Source: JANQPX01 sp039197065
GTDB lineage: Bacteria; Pseudomonadota; Alphaproteobacteria; Geminicoccales; Geminicoccaceae
Length of the DNA stretch: 64,000 bases
NCBI GenBank assembly: GCA_039197065.1
Contig: JBCCUL010000007.1
Location: 239,700-303,699, forward strand
Direction: 5' to 3'
The notes below the pieces were generated by a model that saw nothing but the letters and a program-made list of their open reading frames with translations, was not told the origin of the DNA and searched no databases. The translations under genes and the position numbers were made by a program. Shown one piece after another: positions 1 through 8,191 of this stretch (the stretch's first letter is position 1; each line of letters starts with the position of its first letter).

Positions 1-1644
1 GGCATTCTGGGCGCCATCGTCCTGACCTTTTTCATCCTGATCGCCCGCCCGCTGATCCTGGCCTTCGGCCTGCCCGAGATGCTGATGGTCACGCTCCTCG
101 GCCTCTCGATGGTCGCCATCCTGGCCGGACGGATTCCGCTCAAAGGCGTCGTCGCCGCAGGCCTCGGCCTGATGGTCGGCACCATCGGCGAGGCGGGCGC
201 CGGCGGCAGTCTTCGGATGTCGACCTACGATATTCCCTATCTGATCGACGGTCTCTCCCTCGTCATCGTCGGCCTCGGTATCTTCGCCATTCCCGAAATC
301 GTGGCCCTGCTGCGCCAGGACCGGGCGATTTCCAAGACCGGCAGTCTGGGCAAGGGCTGGATGGATGGGATCAGGGATTGGTGGCGCAATCTCTGGCTGT
401 CGATCCGCTGTTCCGCGGTCGGCGTGCTGGTCGGCGTTATACCAGGCCTCGGCGGCTCTGTGGTCGACTGGATCGCTTACGGCTTCACCGTGCAATCCGC
501 CAAGGACAAGAGCCAGTTCGGCAAGGGCGACGTGCGCGGCGTGATCGGGCCCGAGAGTTCGAACAACGCAAAGGAGGGCGGCGGTCTGGTGCCGACCCTC
601 ATCTTCGGTATCCCAGGCTCAGGCAGCATGGCGGTGTTCCTGGGCGGCATTGCACTCCTGGGCTATGACCCCGGCCCTCACATGGTGCGCCACAATCTGG
701 ACATCACCTACACCATCGTCTGGTCCCTGGCGCTCGCCAATGTGTTCGGCGCCGGCCTTTGCATTCTGCTTTCCGGTCAGATCGCACGCCTGACCACGAT
801 CCGCTTCACCCTGGTGGCGCCGTTCCTGTTCATGGTGATCGCGTTCGCGGCCTTCCAGTCCCGCCAGTCCCTCGGCGACCTCGCGGCGCTTATGGCGATC
901 GGCATGCTCGGCATCTTCCTTCGCCGCTTCGAGTGGTCAAGGCCGGCCTTCCTGATCGGCTTCGTCCTCTCCTCCCAGGCCGAAGGCTTCGCCAACCAGG
1001 CGAACCAGATCGCCGGCGCCAAGTTCCGCCAGAGCTTCGAAGCCGGCATGGCCTATATCGCCTCGCCGGTCGTCCTGATCATCCTTCTGCTGACCGTCAT
1101 TTCGATCGTCATCGGCATCCGCCAGGGCAAACAGATCTTAGGCTCCGACAACCCGCCGACCGGCGCCAAACGTGCCCCTCTGATCTTTCTCATCTGCATC
1201 ACCGCCTATCTGATGGTGGCCTGGATCGATGCGTTCCAGATCAGCTTGGTGAGCGACAAGATCTTCCCGCTGACCGTCGGCACCGTCACCCTGATCGGCT
1301 GCCTCGTGCTGTTGATCAAGATGATGCTGGCGCCGGAAGGACATGCGCTGTTTGCGGATCAGGAGCAAGGCGGCGAGGATGGCAGCGCCCCCCACGGGCT
1401 ATGGCCGACGCTCGCATGGTTCGGCTTTCTGCTCGTTCTCTCCTCGCTGTTCGGCTTCATCATCGCGCTTACGATCTTCTTCCTCGCGTTCCTGCGCATC
1501 CGGGCAGGCATCAGCTGGGCGCAGACCCTGATCTTGTCGGCAGCTGCCATCGGTCTCATCTGTTTCCTGGCCGGCACCCTCAACCGCGATTTCCCGCCAG
1601 GGCTGCTGCAGGAATTTGTCGACCTGCCTTGGCCGCTAACCTAA
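1..1644 (+). CDS. Tripartite tricarboxylate transporter permease, TctA-TctB fusion (5' partial)
   Basis: Large membrane component of a TctABC-type, ion-driven carboxylate carrier. The reading frame is already open at base 1, so the first residues lie outside the window; an internal ATG at 79 is not the true start. The TctA hallmark PGLGGSVVDW is followed by a GPES..NNAKEGG region and GIPGSGSMA, with many hydrophobic segments. After about residue 380 a charged linker leads to four more membrane segments of TctB character, so the large and small subunits appear fused. It ends 36 bp before the PrpF-like gene and is probably cotranscribed with it. The ligand is unknown; a di- or tricarboxylate fits the neighbours. 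Confidence 0.88.
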   Translation, partial: GILGAIVLTFFILIARPLILAFGLPEMLMVTLLGLSMVAILAGRIPLKGVVAAGLGLMVGTIGEAGAGGSLRMSTYDIPYLIDGLSLVIVGLGIFAIPEIVALLRQDRAISKTGSLGKGWMDGIRDWWRNLWLSIRCSAVGVLVGVIPGLGGSVVDWIAYGFTVQSAKDKSQFGKGDVRGVIGPESSNNAKEGGGLVPTLIFGIPGSGSMAVFLGGIALLGYDPGPHMVRHNLDITYTIVWSLALANVFGAGLCILLSGQIARLTTIRFTLVAPFLFMVIAFAAFQSRQSLGDLAALMAIGMLGIFLRRFEWSRPAFLIGFVLSSQAEGFANQANQIAGAKFRQSFEAGMAYIASPVVLIILLLTVISIVIGIRQGKQILGSDNPPTGAKRAPLIFLICITAYLMVAWIDAFQISLVSDKIFPLTVGTVTLIGCLVLLIKMMLAPEGHALFADQEQGGEDGSAPHGLWPTLAWFGFLLVLSSLFGFIIALTIFFLAFLRIRAGISWAQTLILSAAAIGLICFLAGTLNRDFPPGLLQEFVDLPWPLT

Positions 1645-1680
1645 TACGAAATTTGGGCTTCACCGAAACGATGGTCTGAC

Positions 1681-2766
1681 ATGAGGCAAACCGCTGTTCC
1701 CTTTCTCTTCGTCCGCGGCGGCACGTCGCGCGGCCCCTATTTCCTGCGTTCGGACTTGCCGGAGGACAAAGATGTCCTTTCCAAAGTGCTTGTAGCGGTC
1801 GTGGGCGCCGGCAACCCGCGCAATATCGACGGTCTCGGCGGCGGCAATGCGGTCACCACCAAGGTCGCGATGCTTTCCCGCTCCGAAGACCCTAATGCCG
1901 ATGTCGACTATTTCTTCGCTCAGGTCGCCGTCGAAAAAGAGCTCGTCGACTACGCACCGACCTGCGGCAATATCCTGGTCGGCGTCGGCCCCGCCGCGAT
2001 CGAGATGGGTCTCGTACCGATTACCGGTGACGAAACGCCTGTCCGCATCCGCGGCGTCAATACCGGCGCCCTCGTCGAAGCCGTGGTGCAGACGCCGGAC
2101 GGTGCGGTGCGCTATGATGGCGATCTCGCGATCGACGGTGTCCCCGGCACCGCAGCACCCATCGCTCTCAACTTCATGGAGGTGGTGGGGTCGCGCACCG
2201 GCGCCATGTTGCCGACCGGCAAGGCCAGGGAGACGATCGACGGCATCGAGGTCACCTGCATCGACGTCGCCATGCCCATGATGATCGGCCGGGCCGCTGA
2301 CTTCGGGATTTCTGGACATGAGAGCCAGGAGGAACTTGATGAGAACAAAGCCCTGTTCGAACGGATGGAGGTTATTCGTATCGAAGCCGGACGTCGCATG
2401 GGATTCGGTGATGTCTCCGAAGGTGTTACGCCCAAGATCGGCCTGGTTGCCGAGCCGCGCGGCGATGGCCATATCGCCGCTCGCTATTTCATGCCCTGGA
2501 CCACGCACCCGACCATGGCGGTGACGGGCTCGCAATGCCTGGCCGCCTCTGCCCTCCTCCCTGGCAGCGTCGCCGCCGGTCTGGCGAGACCGATCGAACC
2601 AGCCCCAGCCGTCGTCAAGATCGAACATCCCATGGGCGAGATGGCGGTGACCGTCGACTATGAGCGCGGCGATGACGGCCTCGACTTCAGGTCGGCAGGC
2701 GTCGTGCGCACGGCGCGGCTCATCGCGCGCGGCGAGGTGATGGTGCCTGACGGCATCCTGTCCTGA
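1681..2766 (+). CDS. PrpF family isomerase (4-oxalomesaconate tautomerase / aconitate isomerase-like)
   Basis: A 361-residue protein of the PrpF/DapF-like fold, whose members move a double bond or proton in unsaturated tricarboxylates (2-methylaconitate isomerase, 4-oxalomesaconate tautomerase). It shows the family start VRGGTSRGPYF (residues 11-21), GLGGGNAVTTKVA with the candidate base Lys61, and the CGN motif at 95-97 with the candidate catalytic Cys95. Length is typical. Its place between a TctA-type carrier and a 2-hydroxyacid dehydrogenase suggests use of an imported tricarboxylate or aromatic-derived acid. The substrate cannot be decided from sequence. Confidence 0.85.
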   Translation: MRQTAVPFLFVRGGTSRGPYFLRSDLPEDKDVLSKVLVAVVGAGNPRNIDGLGGGNAVTTKVAMLSRSEDPNADVDYFFAQVAVEKELVDYAPTCGNILVGVGPAAIEMGLVPITGDETPVRIRGVNTGALVEAVVQTPDGAVRYDGDLAIDGVPGTAAPIALNFMEVVGSRTGAMLPTGKARETIDGIEVTCIDVAMPMMIGRAADFGISGHESQEELDENKALFERMEVIRIEAGRRMGFGDVSEGVTPKIGLVAEPRGDGHIAARYFMPWTTHPTMAVTGSQCLAASALLPGSVAAGLARPIEPAPAVVKIEHPMGEMAVTVDYERGDDGLDFRSAGVVRTARLIARGEVMVPDGILS

Positions 2767-2845
2767 AACGCTCGCGCGAAACGTAAGCAGCACGTCTAGA
2801 CCAGGCGCGCACCGCCGATCGCATCCGACATGAGGAGCTCTGAAC

Positions 2846-3823
2846 GTGAAGGTCCATATTCTTGACGACTGGTTCGATACGCTCAAAGACCTGCCGAGCT
2901 TCAAGCGCCTAGCCGGTCATGACGTCGCCGTCTGGACCGATCACGTCAAGGACGTCGACACGCTGACGGAACGGCTTGCCGAGGCGGAAGCGCTCGTGCT
3001 GTTCCGGGAACGAACCCCAATTCCGGGCGAACTGCTGGATCGCCTGCCGAAACTCAAGCTGATCAGCCAGCGGAGCGTCTATCCGCATGTGGACCTGACC
3101 GGCTGCAGCCGAAACGGTGTGCTGCTCTGCTCGAACATGCATGCGGACACCCCGTCGATCGCCGCGGCCGAGCTGACCTTCGCCCTGATCCTGGCCGCCG
3201 CGCGCCAACTACCGGAACAGACGACATCGCTGAAGGCCGGCAAGTGGCAATCAGGCGTTGGCCAGACGCTTGCTGGACGGACGATCGGTCTCTACGGCTT
3301 CGGTCGGATCGCGAGGCAGGTTGCGGACTATGCGCGCGCCTTCGGCATGAAGGTTGTCTGGTGGGCCTCGGACGCCGGTCGTGCCCGTGCTGCTGCGGCT
3401 GGCGAGATCGTTGCTGAAAGTCGGAGAAAATTCTTTGCCGACGCCGATGTCGTCAGCCTGCATGTGCGCCTGAAGCCGGAGACGAAAGGCATCATCGGCG
3501 AGACGGATCTGCTCGCCATGAAACCGTCAGCGATTTTCGTGAACACGTCACGCGCCGGTCTCGTGGCGCGGGGCGCACTGGAGGCGGCTTTGCAAGGAGG
3601 GCGTCCGGGCAAGATTGCACTGGATGTCTTCGAAACCGAACCGATGACCGACGCTGACGATCCGATTGTCAGCCACCCATCGGTCATCGCAACGCCGCAT
3701 ATCGGCTATGTGACCGAAGACGAGCTCGGTCTGCAGTTCGCTGATATCTACGATCAGATCAACGCCTACGCCGAAGGTGCGCCGATCAATATGATCAACC
3801 CCGAGGTCTGGGAACGACGCTGA
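2846..3823 (+). CDS. D-2-hydroxyacid dehydrogenase, NAD(P)-dependent
   Basis: A 325-residue enzyme of the D-isomer 2-hydroxyacid dehydrogenase family, interconverting 2-keto acids and D-2-hydroxy acids. The NAD-binding core reads GLYGFGRIARQVADYARAFG. The catalytic triad regions are present: NTSRAG (Arg), DVFETEPM (Glu) and TPHIGYVTEDE (His). The start is GTG at 2846 with a GAGGAG ribosome site at 2832-2837. It is third in the carrier-PrpF-dehydrogenase run and on the same strand. The exact substrate (phosphoglycerate-like, glyoxylate or a larger keto acid) is not resolved. Confidence 0.88.
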   Translation: MKVHILDDWFDTLKDLPSFKRLAGHDVAVWTDHVKDVDTLTERLAEAEALVLFRERTPIPGELLDRLPKLKLISQRSVYPHVDLTGCSRNGVLLCSNMHADTPSIAAAELTFALILAAARQLPEQTTSLKAGKWQSGVGQTLAGRTIGLYGFGRIARQVADYARAFGMKVVWWASDAGRARAAAAGEIVAESRRKFFADADVVSLHVRLKPETKGIIGETDLLAMKPSAIFVNTSRAGLVARGALEAALQGGRPGKIALDVFETEPMTDADDPIVSHPSVIATPHIGYVTEDELGLQFADIYDQINAYAEGAPINMINPEVWERR

Positions 3824-3924
3824 GCCTCTTAAGGTGCCGTTTGAGACAAGGGCTATCTCACCACGGATGAGACCAATGCGACCTTTGGTGCAGCAACGCC
3901 TTCAAGAAAGCCTGAAGTCGCCTA

Positions 3925-4299
3925 TCATGTGGAACAGGCCTCGATCCGAGACAACAGATCGTCAAAGTCCACCGGTTTGGTGAGATAGTGATCGGCGCCG
4001 ATATTGATGCCTTTGTCTATCGCCTGCTGAAAGGCCAGTGCGGATAGGAACAAGAACGGCTTTGGGCTGTGATTCGGCAAGGTCTGGAGCTTTTCCTTGA
4101 GCTCGAACCCATCCATGTTAGGCATGCCGATATCGGAGATGATCACATCCGGATTCTCCGCGATGATGGTTTCGAGGCCGATGGCGCCATCCCCCGCCTC
4201 GAGGGTCTTATGGCCGGCATCCTCAAGCTCATCGACAATCAGTTGCCGAAGGTCCTGTTCATCTTCGATAACGATGATTGTAGCCATATCGATCTTCAC
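3925..4299 (-). CDS. Single-domain response regulator (CheY-like receiver)
   Basis: A 124-residue stand-alone receiver domain with no output domain. The acidic pocket lies in VIEDEQD (residues 10-16), the phosphoacceptor is Asp56 in IISDIGMPNMDG, the switch Ser is at 86 in FLFLSALA and the conserved Lys at 108 in YLTKPVD. Met5 (MATIIVIEDE) is an equally good start. No histidine kinase is adjacent, so its partner is elsewhere. It probably signals by protein contact or within a phosphorelay. It is convergent with the dehydrogenase at 2846-3823. Confidence 0.9.
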   Translation of the reverse strand: MKIDMATIIVIEDEQDLRQLIVDELEDAGHKTLEAGDGAIGLETIIAENPDVIISDIGMPNMDGFELKEKLQTLPNHSPKPFLFLSALAFQQAIDKGINIGADHYLTKPVDFDDLLSRIEACST

Positions 4300-4379
4300 T
4301 CACCAAGTAAAATGGGCAGCGCTTGGACAAGCGATCTTCAGCTTATTCCTCAGTAATGAAAAAACTGTTAACAGCTTAA

Positions 4380-5354
4380 CTATGCTCTGAGAGGCGCAAT
4401 CGCTTCAATATGGTCCGGCGACAGACCGCAGCAGCCGCCGATAATCTGCACGCCGGATTCGACCCATCCATCGGCATATCGCCGAAACTCATCTGTTGGG
4501 ATGATCGCGTCAAACTGCCAGTGCGGCATCTTGAAATAGCCTGAGTCGGGATAGGCCATGAGCGGGCCGTCATAGGCATCGCGCAGGATCGAGAGCGCAT
4601 CGGCGACGACGTTCGACGGCGCATGCATGATCCCCGCTGCCGCCACATCGAAGCCTTTGAGCACGTCGACCACCTCCTCGAACGGAATGTCCCGCTCCTG
4701 CGCGAAGCTGAGAACCTGTCCGTCGGCGCCGCGGCGTGCGGAAAACCCGGCCCAGACCGGCAACCCGCTCGCCTCAGCCGCCTCGAAGGCCGGCGCCATC
4801 CTGTCGGGGTGATACATCATTTCGAGAATGATGAGATCGCAGCCCCCGGACTTATGCAGCATCGCCAGTCTCTGAAGGGCGTCGGCCATCTCCTGCCGGT
4901 CAGGCGCCAGCGCAAAATCCGAACGATCGGCGCCGGCGACAATGGGAATCATATGGGAGAGCGATCCCGCCAAGACCACGTCCTCCCGTCCGCATGCCGT
5001 TCGCGCCCGATGCGCCGCCTCGATCGCAGCCTGATTGATCTCCTCGAACTGCTCGCCAAAGCCCGCCGGATCAAGCATAAGCGGCGAGGACGCGTAAGTG
5101 TTGGCTGTGATGATGTCGGCGCCGGCCAGGATGTAGTCCCGGTGAACCGCCTCGAGCACGGCCAAATGATCGAGGGTTGCCGGTCCGCACCAGGCCTTAC
5201 CGTCCATCGGCACGCCACGCCGCTCAAGTTCCGTGCCGGTTCCACCGTCGAGAACGACGATGCCACCGTCATCAAGCCTTTGCTTCAACCCTGAATAGCT
5301 CAAACGCCGTCTCGCCCGAAAAACGTGATCCATCTTGCGCGGACGCCAACGCAT
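4380..5354 (-). CDS. Homocysteine S-methyltransferase family protein
   Basis: A 324-residue (betaine/S-methylmethionine)-homocysteine methyltransferase fold: VLDGGTGTELERRG near the N-terminus, then TANTYASSP, and the C-terminal zinc motif GGCCG (Cys308, Cys309). The third zinc ligand, normally the Cys of a G-(V/I)-N-C motif after the sixth strand, appears replaced: the segment reads AAGIMHAPSN, placing His244 at that position. A Cys2His site or altered chemistry is possible. Start is the first ATG; Met8 is an alternative and neither has a strong ribosome site. It is a single gene and its methyl donor is unknown. Confidence 0.8.
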   Translation of the reverse strand: MRWRPRKMDHVFRARRRLSYSGLKQRLDDGGIVVLDGGTGTELERRGVPMDGKAWCGPATLDHLAVLEAVHRDYILAGADIITANTYASSPLMLDPAGFGEQFEEINQAAIEAAHRARTACGREDVVLAGSLSHMIPIVAGADRSDFALAPDRQEMADALQRLAMLHKSGGCDLIILEMMYHPDRMAPAFEAAEASGLPVWAGFSARRGADGQVLSFAQERDIPFEEVVDVLKGFDVAAAGIMHAPSNVVADALSILRDAYDGPLMAYPDSGYFKMPHWQFDAIIPTDEFRRYADGWVESGVQIIGGCCGLSPDHIEAIAPLRA

Positions 5355-5510
5355 CCGGGCCTATTAGGCAGGGATCCTCGAAACCTGCAAATGGAAATTG
5401 CGGCTATGAGGCCACATGCATGACAAAGAAAATTGTGCTCGTTAACAAAAACTTATGATCTTTTTGCCATCTTCGGCCGATCTTTATTTCGCAGCTTAGG
5501 AACACAGGTC

Positions 5511-6482
5511 ATGTCGGGCGTTCGATCATCGGCGGCGGTTTTATTTTTCATCGGCTGTCTCACGGGGATGGCGTCTCAAACCGCCACCGCTGACGCGGAT
5601 ATCCGTCTAAACGTCATCGTTCCATTGGCGGCAGGCGGCGCACTTGATCGCTTTGCACGCACAGTCGAGCAGTTTCTGCCGAACGTCGCCGATATCGACG
5701 TTGCGGTAGAGAACTACTCCCCAAAGAACGGGGAGGACGGCTACCAGGAGTTTATGCGCAGGCCGGCGGATGGCTCTACCGTTCTCGCCTGGTTCGAGCC
5801 TGCGGCCGCCGCTTATCAGCCCGAAATCTCGCTCGACGATCTTGCCATCATCAATGTACAGGAAATCGAACCGCCTATCCTGGTCGCAAGCAGGGAGACC
5901 GGATGGCGAGATCTGCAGGACATGATGACAGCGGTCCGCAAGGCGCCGAACGACTATCGGCTGGGCATCGGTGGACGCACGGGCGGCGGCGCCCTCCTGA
6001 CGTCGGCGCTCCTCACCAATCTTGACCTTGAACTGACCGAGATAACCTATGGCAGCGGCGGCAAAGCGAGAAAGGGTTTGGCCCGTGGCGAGGTCGACCT
6101 CACCGCCGGCAGCATCAATGCCGTGCGCAAGCTTGGCGACAAAGTGACAGCCCTTGCGGTTTTCTCACCGCGTCGTTTGCGCAGCTGGCCCGGGGTCCCA
6201 ACCCTTCGAGAAGCCTTGGGCGTTGAAGCGGATCAAGGCGTTACGGGCGCTGTCTATCGCTTCTTTGCCGTGCATCGTCGTTTTGCCGAGGACAATCCAG
6301 AGGCGTTTCAGGCGCTCGTCGAGCGTTTCAGACGCATGACCGAAGATGATGAGGGATTCCGAGAGAACGCATCCGAAGGTCGCGTCGGCGCTCATTGGTT
6401 CGGACCGACGGAGAGCACATCCTTGATTCAAAGGTCGCATCAGCATTTCAGAAAGCTGATCGCCGATCTACCGGATCGCTGA
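5511..6482 (+). CDS. TctC-like periplasmic binding protein (Bug family)
   Basis: A 323-residue solute-binding protein of the tripartite tricarboxylate (Bug) family. It has an N-terminal export signal (hydrophobic AAVLFFIGCLTGMA, then cleavage near ATADA) and the family signature VIVPLAAGGALDRFARTV, which normally contacts the ligand carboxylate. Later GIGGRTGGGA, GEVDLTAGS and SPRRLRSWPGVPTLREA match the family. I take ATG 5511 because it places the signal peptide correctly; an upstream in-frame start adds an implausible extension. It would supply ligand to a TctAB carrier such as the fused one at the window start. Confidence 0.85.
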   Translation: MSGVRSSAAVLFFIGCLTGMASQTATADADIRLNVIVPLAAGGALDRFARTVEQFLPNVADIDVAVENYSPKNGEDGYQEFMRRPADGSTVLAWFEPAAAAYQPEISLDDLAIINVQEIEPPILVASRETGWRDLQDMMTAVRKAPNDYRLGIGGRTGGGALLTSALLTNLDLELTEITYGSGGKARKGLARGEVDLTAGSINAVRKLGDKVTALAVFSPRRLRSWPGVPTLREALGVEADQGVTGAVYRFFAVHRRFAEDNPEAFQALVERFRRMTEDDEGFRENASEGRVGAHWFGPTESTSLIQRSHQHFRKLIADLPDR

Positions 6483-6534
6483 TCTCGACTGTAGAGCTCC
6501 GCGTCACGCCAATCAGATCGTAACGTCGTCAAAA

Positions 6535-6576
6535 AAAATGAACAGAACGTGACATCGGTCACGTTCTGTTCATTTT
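6535..6576. terminator. Perfect 19-bp inverted repeat, probable bidirectional terminator
   Basis: The arms at 6535-6553 and 6558-6576 are exact reverse complements separated by the loop ATCG. The left arm is preceded by more A (an eight-A run at 6531-6538) and the right arm ends in TTTT. On the minus strand the stem is therefore followed by eight T, and on the plus strand by four. It lies 53 bp after the tctC-like gene, as expected of an intrinsic terminator. The moderate GC content of the stem also leaves an operator role possible. Confidence 0.65.
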
Positions 6577-6640
6577 GGCTCCGCTAGATTGCACAGACGA
6601 AAGAGGAGAAATCCCAAGAAAGAGCAAGTCGGAGTCAACG

Positions 6641-6832
6641 ATGATGATGACCGATCAAAAGACAAAAACCTGCATCCGCGGCGAGCGCGTGGACAATCTC
6701 TACGATCGCGATGTCGCTGAAAAGGCCGAGATCAATCTCTTGACCAAGATCGCCAAGTTGGGCTTTCAGAGTTTCTCGCTCGCCTGGCTGATGGTAGATC
6801 GTCAGTGGCAGATCGTGGCGTTCGCCGAGTAA
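6641..6832 (+). CDS. Small hypothetical protein, 63 residues
   Basis: A short, mostly soluble protein with charged N-terminal half and an amphipathic C-terminal stretch (LGFQSFSLAWLMVDRQWQIVAF). I do not recognise it. The start is the ATG triplet run at 6641, with GGAG about 5 bp upstream; a TTG at 6575 would place the start inside the inverted repeat. It is flanked by that repeat upstream and by a GC-rich hairpin at 6862-6883, so it looks like a separate transcription unit. Confidence 0.5.
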   Translation: MMMTDQKTKTCIRGERVDNLYDRDVAEKAEINLLTKIAKLGFQSFSLAWLMVDRQWQIVAFAE

Positions 6833-6861
6833 TCTTGCTGCGTCGGTCAGCGTAAGATCTC

Positions 6862-6883
6862 AGCCGGCGCCAGGACGCCGGCT
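6862..6883 (+). terminator. GC-rich hairpin after the small gene
   Basis: AGCCGGCG (6862-6869) and CGCCGGCT (6876-6883) are perfect complements around a 6-nt loop, 29 bp after the stop codon of the 63-residue gene. No T-run follows, so it may be a weak terminator or an RNA-end stabiliser. Confidence 0.45.
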
Positions 6884-7097
6884 ATCACCCTGGCGAATTG
6901 GGCCTATGAATCGCGCTTCGTAGGCCTTGATGTCCAGCAGGATCCGCTAGATCATTATTTCAAGACTGTGGCGGTGGCATGCCGATCATGTTCGACGCGT
7001 TCGCGATCGTTTCCGGTTGCGTGCCATAGGGTGACGGTAACGCGCTTGCGCTCCCACCGCTGAACGATGGCTGGTCCAGGAAAGAACGACTTAACCT

Positions 7098-7931
7098 ATG
7101 ACACGAATAATGGGTCTGGCGCTGACCTGCATGATTCTGGTGCAGACCGCCACCTTCGCGAGTGCCACGGAGAACGGGAAGTATGTCCGCTATCATCAGG
7201 ATGGCGCGGAACAGTTCGGTATTCTGGAAGGCGAGATAATCCGAGAGCAAACCGGTGAGCTGTTCGGGGAGATGAGCCCCACCGGCAGGTTGATCGATTT
7301 GGACGAGGTGAAACTCCTGCCGCCGACGAAGGCATCGAAGGTGTTTGCGGTCGGGATGAACTTCGCAAGCCACATCGCCTCAGCCAGCAATGCACCTCCC
7401 CCCCTCTTCTTGAAGCTGCCAACGTCGCTCATCGGCGGTGACGCCGACGTGACCTTTCCAGCGGATGCCGAGAACGTGCATTTCGAAGGCGAGCTGGTTT
7501 TGGTCATCGGCAAGGAGGCCAAGGATGTCTCGGAGGCCGAAGCCCGGTCCATCATCTTCGGCGTCACGGCTGGCAATGATCTGACCGAGCGCAGCTGGCA
7601 GGGTCGCGATCTTCAATGGATGCGCGCCAAGGCGTCCGACGGTTTCGGGCCAGTCGGACCGGTCCTGGCACGCGGTCTCGACTACGATGACCTCCTTTTG
7701 ACCACGCGCCTGAACGGCGAGATCGTGCAGGAGGAGAGCACCGCGAACATGATTCACAAGCCGGAAAAGGTCGTCAGCTATCTAAGCCGCTACTTCACCT
7801 TGCTGCCTGGCGATATGATCTTCATGGGAACTCCAGGCCGAACATCAGCGCTTAAGCATGATGATGTGGTCTCGGTGACCATCGAGGGTATCGGCACGCT
7901 GACCAATCGGATCGTTGCGCCTCGACACTAG
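7098..7931 (+). CDS. Fumarylacetoacetate hydrolase family protein with export signal
   Basis: A 277-residue FAH-fold protein. The core shows VGMNFASH, the metal-binding E-x-E in HFEGELVLVIGKEA, GNDLTERSWQ with the third acidic ligand, and the C-terminal LLPGDMIFMGTP. FAH enzymes hydrolyse or decarboxylate diketo acids with Mg or Mn. Unusually, about 23 residues precede the normal N-terminal fold (KYVRYHQDG): a basic start, the hydrophobic run GLALTCMILV and an A-S-A cleavage site, i.e. a Sec signal. No internal Met would remove it, so a periplasmic location is predicted. The ribosome site is weak and no partner gene adjoins it. Confidence 0.82.
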   Translation: MTRIMGLALTCMILVQTATFASATENGKYVRYHQDGAEQFGILEGEIIREQTGELFGEMSPTGRLIDLDEVKLLPPTKASKVFAVGMNFASHIASASNAPPPLFLKLPTSLIGGDADVTFPADAENVHFEGELVLVIGKEAKDVSEAEARSIIFGVTAGNDLTERSWQGRDLQWMRAKASDGFGPVGPVLARGLDYDDLLLTTRLNGEIVQEESTANMIHKPEKVVSYLSRYFTLLPGDMIFMGTPGRTSALKHDDVVSVTIEGIGTLTNRIVAPRH

Positions 7932-8147
7932 GGAGCCAAACGTCGAGATCGGCCTTGAAGGTCATAGCCCTCACGCCGAACAAACAGCGTGATGGGCGAT
8001 TTCCTTAAGCCAACCCAAGCATCCAACAATTTGGAAGGCTCCGACAGTAAGCTCCCATTGCTTTAAGCAAAACCTCGTTCATCAGCATGCATGTTCTCTC
8101 CAAGGCGCGACGAAAGCGTACAGGTTCGCCTACGGCAGGGCGCTAGA

Positions 8148-8175
8148 TCCTACCGGCATCGCAATATCGGTAGGA
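8148..8175. terminator. Hairpin downstream of the SDR gene
   Basis: TCCTACCG (8148-8155) and CGGTAGGA (8168-8175) form a perfect 8-bp stem around a 12-nt loop, 16 bp beyond the stop of the minus-strand SDR gene. A terminator for the SDR operon is the simplest reading; there is no T-run, so support is modest. Confidence 0.4.
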
Positions 8176-8191
8176 ATGAAGCCCATATGGA

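Noticed and set aside
1660..2904. 414-codon minus-strand frame
   Set aside because: Lies opposite the PrpF gene, is rich in His, Asp and Arg as expected of an antisense shadow, and has no family motif.
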